Origin: Nocardioides bruguierae
Lineage (GTDB): Bacteria; Actinomycetota; Actinomycetes; Propionibacteriales; Nocardioidaceae
Assembly (NCBI RefSeq): GCF_023656415.1
Contig: NZ_JAMOIL010000003.1
Location: forward strand, 171,255 to 235,254
Length of the DNA stretch: 64,000 nucleotides
Direction: 5' to 3'
The translations under genes were made by a program, and so were the position numbers. Positions within the stretch are counted from its first letter, which is position 1. Every line of letters starts with the position of its first letter. Shown here piece after piece: positions 29,574 to 39,019 of this stretch. The notes under the pieces were generated by a model, which saw only the letters and a program-made list of their open reading frames with translations, was not told the origin of the DNA and did not search any database.

Positions 29574-32500
29574 TCAGCCCCGCAGCTGGAGCCCGCGCGG
29601 GGTGGTGGTGAAGCCGGCGGACCCGAGCGCCTCGCGGACCGGTGTGGCCGACCCCAGCAGCGCAGCTCCGTCCGCGCGCTCCAGGGTGATCCGGCCCAGC
29701 GACCCGCGGCGGGCCGCGGCCACGAGCGCGCCGGCGGCCGTCGCCAGCTCGTCGGGGTCGTCGGTGAAGCTGAGCAGGGTCTTGCCTCCCCGCTCGAGGT
29801 AGAGCGCCAGGCGACCGTCCACGACGACCACGATGGCCCCGGCCTTGCGGCCCGGACGATGACCCGAGGACTCGGCGGCCTCGGCACCCTCGGGCGCGGG
29901 GCGCTGCGGCCAGTCGAGGGCCGCGCCGTACGGGTTGGCCGGGTCGGAGGCGGCCAGGACGACGGCCTGCGGCCGCGCGGCCGGGTCGGCGACGCGCGGG
30001 GCGTCGGCGTGGGTCCGCAGGCGGTCCACGGCTCCGGCGCTGCCGAACTGGGCCGCTCCCAGGCCGGCCACGAAGTAGCCGCGACGGGTGCGGCCGGAGT
30101 CCTCGAAGGCGCTGAGCACCTTGTAGACCGCGGCGAAGCCGCCCGGCACCCGCTCCGCGACCACGCTGCCGCGGGTCAGCACGCCGTACCGCTCCAGCAG
30201 CCGCTCGGCAGCCGCGTGCGCGCGCCGGGTCGGGTCCGCGTCCACCTCGGGCAGCAGGGACCACCGGCCGACCGTCTCCGGCGGCCCGCCGCGCACCACC
30301 CCGCGGGGACGTGCACCGCCGCGGCCGCTGGTCGTGGACGCGAGCCGTGGCCGGGCCGGGGCGCGGCGGGTGCGCTGGGTGGCCCTGCCCGAGCGGGTCA
30401 GGGCACGCAGGGCCGAGAGCGTGTCGTTGCCGACCACGCCGCCCCAGGCCAGCTCCCACAGGGCGGTGGCGACGTTCTGCTCGGTGGCGGTGACGCCGGT
30501 GGCGCCCACCTGGGTGACGAGCTGGTGGAAGAACCAGGCGCCGCCGCCGTCCAGCACCTCCAGGAGCGCGGCGTGCAGCGCCGGCCACGACCCACCGTCC
30601 TGGGCCCCGGCGGGGCCGGTGGCGGGCGCCGGCAGGGTCAGGTGGGCGGTGTCCGCGAGGTGCAGGGAGACCCAGCCGTCCGCGCCACCGAGCGCACCGT
30701 GGCCGGCCCACACCACCTCACCGGTGCTGGTCAGCTCGTCCAGGTGCGCCGGCTCGTAGTCGGTGACCCGGGCGGGCAGGACGAGTGACTCCAGCGCGCT
30801 CGCCGGCACGATCGCCCCCGCGAGCTGGTCGATGGCGGCGACCACGCCGTCCACCCCGCGCAGCGCGCCCCGGCGGGCCCGGGGCTCGCGGTGGCCGGGC
30901 GACCGCTCGGGGGCGGCCGGCTCGACGGCCTCGACGTGCTGCCAGGCGGGCAGGAACCGGCCCAGGGCGTCGGGGTCGACCGGCTCGATCTCCTCGCGCA
31001 GCCGTGCGAGGGAGCGCCGTCGCAGTCGGCGCAGCACCTCGGCGTCGCACCACTCGGTGCCACTGCCGCCGGGGCGGAACTCCCCGTCCATCACGCGCCC
31101 CGCGGCCACCAGGCGCTGGAGGGTGTGCCGCACCACCGCGCTGCCGAGCCCCAGCCGGGCGGCGACCTCGTCGGCGGTGAAGGGTCCGTGCGTGCGCGCG
31201 TACCGGCCCACGAGGTCGGCGAGCGGGTCGTCGACCGGGTCGGTGAAGGCGTCGGGCGTGCCCGGCGGGACGGGCACGCCGAGGCCGTCGCGCAGGCGCC
31301 CGACGTCCTCGACCATCGCCCAGCGCTCCTCGCCGGCCATCCGCACCTGCACCGCGCGGCGGCTCGCGGCCAGCCCGGTGAGCCACTCCTCGACCGTGAC
31401 GGCGTCGGTGCCGGGCACCGACCGCTCCTGCACCTCGGCGGTGCTCAGCGGGCCGAGCAGACGCAGGGCGTCGGCGACGCCCTCGGCGTCCTTGACCCGG
31501 CGGTCCTCGGCGAGCCGCTGCAGCTCGGCCTCCACCTCGGTGACGACGTCCGGGTCCAGCAGCTCGCGCAGCTCGGCGCGGCCGAGCAGCTCGGCGAGGA
31601 GGGACTGGTCGAGGGACAGCGCGGCGGCCCGTCGCTCGGCCAGGGGGGAGTCGCCCTCGTAGACGAACTGGGCGACGTAGCCGAAGAGCAGGGTGCGGGC
31701 GAAGGGGGAGGGGGTGGTGGTCGTGACCTCCGCGACCTGGACGCTGCGCTGCTCGACGCGGCTCAGCAGGGTCACGAGGCCGGGCAGGTCGTAGACGTCC
31801 TGGAGGCACTCGCGCACCGCCTCGAGCACGATCGGGAACGACGGGTACTTCGAGGCCACCTCCAGCAGCGAGGCGGCGCGCTGACGCTGCTGCCACAGCG
31901 GGGAGCGTCGTCCGGGGTCGCGGCGGGGGAGCAGGAGGGCGCGGGCGGCGCACTCGCGGAAGCGGGAGGCGAACAGGGCCGAGCCGCCGACCTCGGTGGT
32001 GACGACGTCCTCGATCTCCTCGGGCGAGAACACCAGCACGTCGGCACCCGGGGGCTCGGCGTCGGTGTCCGGCACGCGCACCACGATGCCGTCGTCCGAG
32101 GCGACGGCCTGGCCGTCGATGCCGTACCGCTCGCGCAGCCGGGCGTTGATCGCCAGGGCCCAGGGAGCGTGCACCGGGACGCCGTAGGGGGAGTGCAGCA
32201 CCAGCCGCCAGTCGCCCAGCTCGTCGCGGAACCGCTCCAGCAGCAGCGTGACGTCGCTGGGCACGGTGGTCGTGGACTCGGCCTGCTCGTGCACATAGCC
32301 GACGAGGTTGCTCGCGGCGTTCTCGTCCAGGCCCTGCTCCCGGGCCCGCGCCTCCGCCTTCGGGCGCGGCATGCCGGCCAGCTCGCGGGTCAGCGCACCG
32401 ACGGCCTCCCCGAGCTCGGCCGGGCGGCCCAGCGTGTCGCCGCGCCAGAAGGGAAGCTTGCCCGGCAGACCGGGAGCCGGGGAGACGAGCACCCGGTCGT

Positions 32501-34349
32501 GGGTGATGTCCTCGATGCGCCAGCTCGTGGCGCCGAGCGCGAACACGTCGCCGACGCGGGACTCGTAGACCATCTCCTCGTCGAGCTCGCCGACGCGCTT
32601 GCCGGGCCCCTTCTCCTCGCTGCCGCCGACGAGGAAGACCCCGAACAGGCCGCGGTCGGGGATGGTGCCGCCCGAGGTCACGGCCAGTCGCTGGGCACCG
32701 GGGCGCCCGGTCACCTCGCCCGTCACCCGGTCCCACACGACCCGGGGCCGCAGCTCGGCGAACTCGTCGCTGGGGTAGCGACCCGAGAGCAGGTCGAGCA
32801 CGGAGTCGAACGCCGAGCGGGGCAGGGCCGAGTAGGGGGCCGCCCGCCGCACGAGGCCGAAGAGGGCGTCCACCTCGAGGGTGTCCATCGAGGTCATCGC
32901 CACGACCTGCTGGGCGAGCACGTCGAGCGGGTTCGCGGGCACGTGCAGGGACTCGATGGCGCCGGTGCGCATCCGCTCGACCGACACCGCGGTGGGGGCC
33001 AGGTCGCCGCGGTGCTTGGGGAAGAGCACGCCGTGCGAGGTCTCGCCGACCTGGTGGCCGGCGCGGCCCACGCGCTGGAGCGCGCTGGCCACGCTCGGCG
33101 GCGACTCGATCTGGATCACCAGGTCGACCGAGCCCATGTCGATGCCCAGCTCGAGGCTGGAGGTGGCGACGACCGCCGGAAGGCGACCCCGCTTCAGGTC
33201 GTCCTCGATGAGCGCGCGCTGGTCCTTGCTGACCGAGCCGTGGTGGGCCCGGGCGAGCACGGGGGCGCCCTCGACGACCCCGTCGGCCACGCCGGCCTGG
33301 GCCATGGTCTCGGCCGGGGGAGCACCCGGGCCGGGCGTGCGCGGCACCACGTCGCCCGGCTCGGCCTCGACCCCGGCGCGCTCGGCGGCGATCGCGTTCA
33401 GCCGCGCCGTGAGCCGCTCGGCCAGTCGACGGGAGTTGGCGAAGACGATGGTGGAGCGGTGGGCCTCGATGAGGTCGGCCACGCGCTCCTCCACGTGCGG
33501 CCAGATGCTGGAGGCCCGTCGGGCAGCGTCGGGGTCGGGCCGGGTGGGGGCCTCGAAGCCGTCGTCGACCTCGAACGGGTCGGGCTCGCGGGCGGCCTCC
33601 GCGCCGCCCGGCTGCTCCATGTCCTCGACGGGGACGACCACCTCGAGCTCCCATTGCTTGGCCGCCGGCGGGGCGACGATCTCCACCGGTGCCGGCCCAC
33701 CGAGGAACTGGGCGACCTCCTCGAGCGGCCGGACCGTGGCGGAGAGGCCGACCCGCTGCGCCGGGCGCTCCAGCAGCTCGTCGAGCCGCTCCAGGGTCAG
33801 CGCCAGGTGGGCGCCACGCTTGGAGCCGGCCACGGCGTGCACCTCGTCGACGATCACCGTCTCCACCCCGCGCAGCGACTCGCGCGCCTGCGAGGTGAGC
33901 ATGAGGAACAGCGACTCGGGGGTGGTGATGAGGACGTCCGGGGGCCGGGTCGTGAGGCGGCGGCGGTCGGCGGCGGTGGTGTCGCCCGACCGGACGCCGA
34001 CCTGGACGTCGTGGACGCGGGTGCCGAGCCTGTCCGCGGTGTGCCGGATGCCGGTCAGCGGCGCGCGCAGGTTGCGCTCGACGTCCACCGCGAGGGCCTT
34101 CAGCGGGCTCACGTAGAGGACGCGGCAGCGCTTCTCCTTCTCCTCCGGCACGGGGCTGGTCATCAGCCCGTCGATGGCGGAGAGGAACGCCGAGAGCGTC
34201 TTGCCCGATCCGGTGGGGGCGACGACGAGCGCGTGCCGGCCCGCGGCGATCGCGTCCCACGCGCCCGTCTGCGCGGCGGTGGGCTCGGCGAAGGCCGCGC
34301 GGAACCACGTGCGCGTGGGTTCGCTGAACCTGTCGAGGGCGTCGGGCAC
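29574..34349 (-). CDS. lhr: Lhr-type large ATP-dependent helicase
   Basis: A 1591-residue superfamily-2 DNA helicase implicated in repair; mycobacterial Lhr is induced by DNA damage. Walker A VAPTGSGKT (~residues 43-51), motif II DEVH (VIVDEVHAV), SATV, and motif VI LQRVGRAGHQVG define the core; winged-helix and beta-barrel Lhr domains follow, then a long C-terminal extension with AGAIVVVVDGRLALYLERGG. Full length for the actinobacterial form. I prefer GTG 34349 over ATG 34358, because the hexamer CAGGAT (complement of 34357-34362) ends 7 nt before the GTG and would overlap the ATG. Confidence 0.92.
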   Translation of the reverse strand: MPDALDRFSEPTRTWFRAAFAEPTAAQTGAWDAIAAGRHALVVAPTGSGKTLSAFLSAIDGLMTSPVPEEKEKRCRVLYVSPLKALAVDVERNLRAPLTGIRHTADRLGTRVHDVQVGVRSGDTTAADRRRLTTRPPDVLITTPESLFLMLTSQARESLRGVETVIVDEVHAVAGSKRGAHLALTLERLDELLERPAQRVGLSATVRPLEEVAQFLGGPAPVEIVAPPAAKQWELEVVVPVEDMEQPGGAEAAREPDPFEVDDGFEAPTRPDPDAARRASSIWPHVEERVADLIEAHRSTIVFANSRRLAERLTARLNAIAAERAGVEAEPGDVVPRTPGPGAPPAETMAQAGVADGVVEGAPVLARAHHGSVSKDQRALIEDDLKRGRLPAVVATSSLELGIDMGSVDLVIQIESPPSVASALQRVGRAGHQVGETSHGVLFPKHRGDLAPTAVSVERMRTGAIESLHVPANPLDVLAQQVVAMTSMDTLEVDALFGLVRRAAPYSALPRSAFDSVLDLLSGRYPSDEFAELRPRVVWDRVTGEVTGRPGAQRLAVTSGGTIPDRGLFGVFLVGGSEEKGPGKRVGELDEEMVYESRVGDVFALGATSWRIEDITHDRVLVSPAPGLPGKLPFWRGDTLGRPAELGEAVGALTRELAGMPRPKAEARAREQGLDENAASNLVGYVHEQAESTTTVPSDVTLLLERFRDELGDWRLVLHSPYGVPVHAPWALAINARLRERYGIDGQAVASDDGIVVRVPDTDAEPPGADVLVFSPEEIEDVVTTEVGGSALFASRFRECAARALLLPRRDPGRRSPLWQQRQRAASLLEVASKYPSFPIVLEAVRECLQDVYDLPGLVTLLSRVEQRSVQVAEVTTTTPSPFARTLLFGYVAQFVYEGDSPLAERRAAALSLDQSLLAELLGRAELRELLDPDVVTEVEAELQRLAEDRRVKDAEGVADALRLLGPLSTAEVQERSVPGTDAVTVEEWLTGLAASRRAVQVRMAGEERWAMVEDVGRLRDGLGVPVPPGTPDAFTDPVDDPLADLVGRYARTHGPFTADEVAARLGLGSAVVRHTLQRLVAAGRVMDGEFRPGGSGTEWCDAEVLRRLRRRSLARLREEIEPVDPDALGRFLPAWQHVEAVEPAAPERSPGHREPRARRGALRGVDGVVAAIDQLAGAIVPASALESLVLPARVTDYEPAHLDELTSTGEVVWAGHGALGGADGWVSLHLADTAHLTLPAPATGPAGAQDGGSWPALHAALLEVLDGGGAWFFHQLVTQVGATGVTATEQNVATALWELAWGGVVGNDTLSALRALTRSGRATQRTRRAPARPRLASTTSGRGGARPRGVVRGGPPETVGRWSLLPEVDADPTRRAHAAAERLLERYGVLTRGSVVAERVPGGFAAVYKVLSAFEDSGRTRRGYFVAGLGAAQFGSAGAVDRLRTHADAPRVADPAARPQAVVLAASDPANPYGAALDWPQRPAPEGAEAAESSGHRPGRKAGAIVVVVDGRLALYLERGGKTLLSFTDDPDELATAAGALVAAARRGSLGRITLERADGAALLGSATPVREALGSAGFTTTPRGLQLRG

Positions 34350-34465
34350 GTCGCACATCCTGGCCGACGCCACCGACAGCCCGGTCACCCTGCCGGGCCG
34401 CGGACCGGGCGCGCCACGCGCCGCGGGTCCGCCCTGCCGGCCGGGACCGGGGGTCCTCGGAGTTG

Positions 34466-34508
34466 TCGAACGATCGAGCATCCGAGTCCGCCTTCGTCGA
34501 ACGTTCGA
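34466..34508. promoter_or_regulatory. two 12-bp palindromic sites 31 bp apart upstream of lhr
   Basis: TCGAACGATCGA (34466-34477, one mismatch from symmetry) and TCGAACGTTCGA (34497-34508, perfect). The half-site TCGAAC is that of LexA, but LexA boxes need a 4-nt spacer that is absent, so another dimeric regulator, or a degenerate site, is more likely. Confidence 0.4.
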
Positions 34509-34608
34509 TCAACGGCCGGGGGAGGAGCCTGCCCAGTGGCAGGATATCGATGATGCTCGGCTTTCCTGCCGCTTCCGCGAGGAGTGCCACCGCACGAGGA
34601 TCAGAGAC

Positions 34609-35184
34609 ATGAGCACCGGTCACGACCTCGCGCCCTTCGACGCGGCGGCGCCCGCCACCCCCGACACCAAGGACTGGACCTGGGTCCTGGAGCAGCCCTG
34701 CCCCGACTGCGGGTTCGTCTCCGGCTCCGTGCCGCGGACCGCGCTGGGCCAGACGCTGCGCGCCCAGCTGCCGACGTGGCGGGCGGTCGTGACGGGAGAG
34801 GGGGCGAGGACCCGTCCCGACCCGGGTACCTGGTCGCCCACCGAGTACGCCTGCCACGTCCGCGACGTGCAGCGGGTCTTCGGCGAGCGGGTGCGGGCGG
34901 TCGTGGCGGCCGTCGACGAGCCTGCGAGGTTCGCGAACTGGGACCAGGACGCCACGGCCGTGCAGGCGCGCTACGACCTGGCCGACCCGGCCACCACCCT
35001 GGCGGAGCTGGAGGCCGGCGTCCTCGAGGTGGTCGACCTCTACGACGGGCTCGACGCCGACGACGAGGCGCTGTGGGCGCAGCGGGGGCTGCGCAGCAAC
35101 GGCAGCGCGTTCACGCTGGAGACCCTGGCCGCCTACCACCTGCACGACGTGGTCCACCACGGCTGGGACGTGGCCCCCGGCTGA
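34609..35184 (+). CDS. DinB-like / DUF664-type protein
   Basis: A 191-residue protein resembling the DinB/mycothiol-dependent S-transferase four-helix bundle. Metal-ligand-type His residues are seen near the end in YHLHDVVHHGWDV, and an N-terminal CPDCG pair is an addition. Substrate unknown; members often act in thiol-dependent detoxification. The ATG at 34609 has GAGG 8 nt upstream. Divergent from lhr; the palindromic sites lie between them but nearer lhr. Confidence 0.75.
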   Translation: MSTGHDLAPFDAAAPATPDTKDWTWVLEQPCPDCGFVSGSVPRTALGQTLRAQLPTWRAVVTGEGARTRPDPGTWSPTEYACHVRDVQRVFGERVRAVVAAVDEPARFANWDQDATAVQARYDLADPATTLAELEAGVLEVVDLYDGLDADDEALWAQRGLRSNGSAFTLETLAAYHLHDVVHHGWDVAPG

Positions 35185-35227
35185 GGCCGACCACGGCCGG
35201 GGGCGGGGCCCGGTGCAGGATGGACGC

Positions 35228-35419
35228 ATGCGGCACACCGACTTCTGGACGCGGATGGAGGAGGTCCTAGGCGATCGCACCCGGTCCTTCTCCCGGCTGA
35301 CCGTGCTCACCCAGCTGGGCGGTCGCACCCCGCTCGAGGCCCTGGAAGAGGGCGTGCCCCCCAAGCAGGTCTGGGCCGCCGTCCACGCGTTCCTCGAGCT
35401 CCCCAAGCACCTGAGCTGA
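35228..35419 (+). CDS. DUF3046 family protein
   Basis: A 63-residue protein matching the small actinobacterial DUF3046 family (MRHTDFWTRMEEVLG, TLGGRTP-like LTQLGGRTPLEAL, KQVWAAV). Members usually sit right before recA; here 7.5 kb intervene. Function unknown. ATG at 35228 has CAGGAT (35216-35221) 6 nt upstream, a leaderless start. Confidence 0.85.
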   Translation: MRHTDFWTRMEEVLGDRTRSFSRLTVLTQLGGRTPLEALEEGVPPKQVWAAVHAFLELPKHLS

Positions 35420-35524
35420 CACCGGCGCCGGCGGCGCCGGCCGCCCGCGGCCGCTGGCTCGCTGCCGGCAGATCGGCGACGTCCCACCCACCTGGTGTCG
35501 CAGCCCTCTGCCAGAGTGGGCCGC

Positions 35525-36367
35525 ATGAGCGAGACCACCACCACGCCCCGCGCCGACGTCGCCGTCATCGGCGGCTCGGGGTTCTACTCCTTCCTGCCCG
35601 AGGCCGAGCAGGTCGAGGTCTCCACGCCCTACGGCGAGCCGTCGTCGGCGATCAGCGTCGGCGAGGTCGGCGGCACGCGGGTGGCGTTCCTGCCCCGCCA
35701 CGGCCGCGACCACCGCTACCCGCCGCACCTCATCCCGTACCGCGCCAACCTCTGGGCCCTGCGCTCCCTGGGCGTCAAGCAGGTCATCGCCCCGTGCGCC
35801 GTGGGTGGCCTGCGGCCCGAGGTCGCGCCCGGCGACGTCGTCGTCCCCGACCAGCTGGTCGACCGGACCTACCGCCGCAACCCGTCCTTCGTCGAGCGCG
35901 GTGGGGTGCACCTGCCGTTCGCCGACCCCTACTGCCCGGGCGTGCGCACGGCGCTGGTGGGCGCCGCCGAGGACATCAAGGACGGCGGCACCATGGTCGT
36001 CATCGAGGGCCCGCGGTTCTCCACCCGGGCCGAGTCGCAGGCCTACGCCGCCTCCGGGTGGACGCTGATCAACATGACCGCGACGCCCGAGGCGCCGCTG
36101 GCCCGCGAGATGGGCATGTGCTACGCCTCCATGGCCCTCGTGACCGACATGGACGCGGGCGCCGAGGGCGAGCACGGCGTCTCCGCGGACGAGGTGATGG
36201 CGCTGTTCGCGCAGAACCTCGAGCGGCTGCACGGCATCCTCGGCTCGGCCGTCGCGGCCCTGCCCGACCCGGCCGACTGCTCCTGCGCGTCCTGGCTGGA
36301 GGCGACCCCGCCGACCTACGCCATCCCCGACCCCGACGCGGCCGGCCTGCCGGGCGCCGGCGCCTGA
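35525..36367 (+). CDS. mtaP: S-methyl-5'-thioadenosine phosphorylase
   Basis: Cleaves methylthioadenosine, a by-product of polyamine-type reactions, to adenine and methylthioribose phosphate. The 280-residue protein has AVIGGSGFYSF and RHGRDHRYPPH (phosphate site), EGPRFSTRAES, and NMTATPEAPLAREMGMCY followed by TDMD, whose Asp residues mark 6-aminopurine specificity instead of hypoxanthine/guanine. ATG 35525 follows CAGAGT (35512-35517) by 7 nt. The stop overlaps the ATG of the next gene (TGATG). Confidence 0.88.
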   Translation: MSETTTTPRADVAVIGGSGFYSFLPEAEQVEVSTPYGEPSSAISVGEVGGTRVAFLPRHGRDHRYPPHLIPYRANLWALRSLGVKQVIAPCAVGGLRPEVAPGDVVVPDQLVDRTYRRNPSFVERGGVHLPFADPYCPGVRTALVGAAEDIKDGGTMVVIEGPRFSTRAESQAYAASGWTLINMTATPEAPLAREMGMCYASMALVTDMDAGAEGEHGVSADEVMALFAQNLERLHGILGSAVAALPDPADCSCASWLEATPPTYAIPDPDAAGLPGAGA

Positions 36368-37410
36368 TGCGGGTCCTGCTCACCGGGTCGGAGGGCTTCA
36401 TCGGCGGTGCGGTCGCCGACGCGCTCGAGGCCCGCGGCGACGAGGTCGTCCGCGTGGACCTGATGCTGCCCATGGCGCACGGCGAGGCCGCCGCGCCGGC
36501 CGGCACCCACCAGCGCGACGTCCGCGACGCCGGCACCTGGGGCGACCTGCTGGCCGGTGTCGACGTGGTGTGCCACCAGGCCGCGGTCGTCGGCGCCGGC
36601 GTCACCGTGGCGGACCTGCCGGCCTACGCCGGCGTCAACGACCTGGGCACGGCCGCGCTGCTGGCCGCCATGCACGAGGCGGGCGTCGACCGGCTGGTGC
36701 AGGCGTCCTCGATGGTCGTGTACGGGGAGGGCCGCTACACCTGCCCCGAGCACGGCGACCAGGTGCCCGGCCCGCGCAGCCGGGCCGCGCTGGAGGCCGG
36801 CGACGTCGAGAACCACTGCCCCGTGTGCGACCGCCCGCTGGGCTGGGGCCTGGTGGACGAGGACGCCCGGCTCGACCCGCGCTCCACCTACGCCGTCAGC
36901 AAGCTGGCGCAGGAGGGCTACGCCTCCGCCTGGGTGCGACAGGCCGACGCCGCGTCGATCTCGCTGCGCTACCACAACGTCTACGGCCCCCGGATGCCCC
37001 GCGACACCCCGTACTCGGGGGTGGCCGCGATGTTCCGCTCCAGCCTGGAGCGTGGGCAGGCCCCGCAGGTCTACGAGGACGGCGGGCAGATGCGCGACTT
37101 CGTGCACGTGCACGACGTGGCTCGCGCCAACCTCGCTGCCCTCGACGCCGTGGTCGCGGCGCCGGCGGGGCACGTGGCGGCCTACAACGTCGCCTCGGGC
37201 CACCCGATCGGGATCAGGGACGTCGCCACCCTCGTCGCGCGCGGCACCGGCTCCGACCTCCAGCCGGAGGTCACCGGCGGCTACCGGCTCGGGGACGTGC
37301 GGCACATCGTCGCCAGCCCGGAGCGGGCCCGGCGCGAGCTGGGGTTCAGCGCGGAGATCCTGCCGGAGCAGGGGCTGCCCGCCTTCGCCACGGCGCCGCT
37401 GCGCGCCTGA
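36367..37410 (+). CDS. NAD-dependent epimerase/dehydratase (extended SDR)
   Basis: A 347-residue extended short-chain dehydrogenase, probably acting on a nucleotide sugar. The NAD site is TGSEGFIGG at the N-terminus and the catalytic pair is in STYAVSKLAQEGY (Y-x3-K). RYHNVYGPRMP and DFVHVHDVARANL match UDP-sugar epimerases. Unusually it has two Cys pairs, one within YTCPEHG and one in NHCPVCDRPLG (roughly residues 125-160), suggesting a small metal-binding insert. Coupled to mtaP by overlap. Confidence 0.85.
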   Translation: MRVLLTGSEGFIGGAVADALEARGDEVVRVDLMLPMAHGEAAAPAGTHQRDVRDAGTWGDLLAGVDVVCHQAAVVGAGVTVADLPAYAGVNDLGTAALLAAMHEAGVDRLVQASSMVVYGEGRYTCPEHGDQVPGPRSRAALEAGDVENHCPVCDRPLGWGLVDEDARLDPRSTYAVSKLAQEGYASAWVRQADAASISLRYHNVYGPRMPRDTPYSGVAAMFRSSLERGQAPQVYEDGGQMRDFVHVHDVARANLAALDAVVAAPAGHVAAYNVASGHPIGIRDVATLVARGTGSDLQPEVTGGYRLGDVRHIVASPERARRELGFSAEILPEQGLPAFATAPLRA

Positions 37411-37436
37411 GCGCCTGAGCACTCGATCGGTCGGCG

Positions 37437-38873
37437 TCACCAGGACGTGTAGAACAGCTGCTGCACGAGGATCGTGCCGGCCAGCTGCACGGCGAGCCCG
37501 ACGCGCAGCCACCGCCCGCGACCCTCGAGCACGCCCGGGAGCAGTGCCACGGCCAGCGTCAGCCACGGCACGAAGGGCACCCAGATCCGCTCGGTCTCGG
37601 CCTTGCTCATGCGCGAGGCGTCCGCCAGGAGCACCACCAGGGCCGTCGCGAGCGAGAGCAGGACGACGGTGCGCACCGCGTCCCGGGCCGGGCCGGCCAG
37701 GGGGGAGACCGCACGCAGGCGGGCCCCGGCGACCGCCAGCGCCCCGGGGACGAGCGGGCCGGTGATGACGACGAGCGCCGCCAGGTTGCCCCACAGCCAG
37801 TAGGCGGCCGGGCGGTCGGCGGCGATCCCGTCCCAGTACCGGTCGTGCAGCACCGGGTAGGCCTCCCACCAGGCGAAGCCGGCGAGGGCGAAGCCGAGCA
37901 CCACGGCCAGCGCGGCCAGGGCCGCCGGGACGAGCGGGCGCCACGAGCGTGCGGTCGCGAGCACGGCGAGGGCGACCAGCCCCATGAGCGGCATCCCGTA
38001 GGACATCATCACGCCGGCCCCGAGCAGGAGGCCGGCGACGACGGACCACGGCAGCCAACCACGTCCGCGGGTCGTCGCGGCCACGGCGAGCGCGGCCAGG
38101 CCCCAGGCCATGGTCGCGCCGATCACGGCGTCGGCGGAGACCGCCACGAACACGGCGACGGGGGAGAGGACGAGGAAGGGGGCCGCGGCCCGGGCGTGCC
38201 GCTCCGCGCCGAGGGCCCGGGCCGCGACGAGCACGGCCAGGGGCAGGGTCGCCCCGACGACGGTGACGACGACGCCGGCGGCAAGGTCGCCGCCGAGGCC
38301 CAGGTGCACGAGCCCGACGAAGAACAGCAGCATCAGCGGCGGGTGCCCGGCCACGTGGGTGGGCCAGTTGTCGGGCGCGGCCGCGTAGGGGATGCGGGAG
38401 ACGTACTCGCCGAGCAGCGCGCCGACGTCCGTCACCGACCGCGCGGTGGGCAGGTACTCCACGTCGCTGCCGAGGACGCGGGACAGGCCGCTGGGCCCGT
38501 CGACCAGTGCCAGTGCCAGGCACCAGCCCAGGCAGAGCAGGTAGCCGACCAGCAGCAGCCGACCCCAGCGCGCCGTGCGGGCCCACCGGCCGAACCACGT
38601 CCACCCGAGCACGGCCAGGGCGAGCGCCGGCAGCGTGCCCGGCCCGAGCAGCTTCGGCTCGAGCCAGCCGTGCAGGGGAGGGATGAGGGGTGCGTCCACG
38701 GAGGACCGGGAGGCCCGGGTGTGGACGTCCCAGCCCAGCAGGTGCGGCAGCGCGAACGCGAGCGCGACCAGCACCAGCGCGACGCCCACGCCCCAGGCGG
38801 CCACCCGGCCGTCGCGGTCGTGCGAGCCGACCGGGCGCGTGGCCCGGGGCTCCCGGTCGCTCGTCCTGGACAT
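37437..38873 (-). CDS. polytopic membrane protein, glycosyltransferase-like (GT-C style)
   Basis: A 478-residue protein with about 11-12 hydrophobic helices spread over the whole length. An N-terminal cytoplasmic Arg/Asp-rich tail leads to the first helix (~25-45) and a loop with acidic residues, as in GT-C glycosyltransferases that use polyprenyl-phosphate sugars. SRIPYAAAPDNWPTHVAGHP and WVPFVPWL are distinctive, but I cannot name the family with certainty. ATG at 38873 has TAGGGT (complement of 38880-38885) 6 nt upstream. Divergent from the GT2 operon, with which it probably works. Confidence 0.7.
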   Translation of the reverse strand: MSRTSDREPRATRPVGSHDRDGRVAAWGVGVALVLVALAFALPHLLGWDVHTRASRSSVDAPLIPPLHGWLEPKLLGPGTLPALALAVLGWTWFGRWARTARWGRLLLVGYLLCLGWCLALALVDGPSGLSRVLGSDVEYLPTARSVTDVGALLGEYVSRIPYAAAPDNWPTHVAGHPPLMLLFFVGLVHLGLGGDLAAGVVVTVVGATLPLAVLVAARALGAERHARAAAPFLVLSPVAVFVAVSADAVIGATMAWGLAALAVAATTRGRGWLPWSVVAGLLLGAGVMMSYGMPLMGLVALAVLATARSWRPLVPAALAALAVVLGFALAGFAWWEAYPVLHDRYWDGIAADRPAAYWLWGNLAALVVITGPLVPGALAVAGARLRAVSPLAGPARDAVRTVVLLSLATALVVLLADASRMSKAETERIWVPFVPWLTLAVALLPGVLEGRGRWLRVGLAVQLAGTILVQQLFYTSW

Positions 38874-39019
38874 GGGCAGACCCTAGGCAGCACGGTGCAC
38901 GAGTCGGCACCCGTCCGGGGGAGGTGAACCTGAGAGGTCGCCGAGAAGTCGCCCCGACCAACGCCTGGTGACTGCTTCCTCACCCACACGGGGGCCGGAA
39001 GTCGGTCTAGCGTCACCCC

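Noticed and set aside
34466..34508. LexA boxes upstream of lhr
   Set aside because: Half-sites are right but the 4-nt spacer is missing; kept only as unknown palindromes.
30718..35568. Long minus-strand frame overlapping lhr and neighbours
   Set aside because: Runs across lhr out of frame and through DinB-like and DUF3046 genes; composition is Arg/Gly/Pro shadow.
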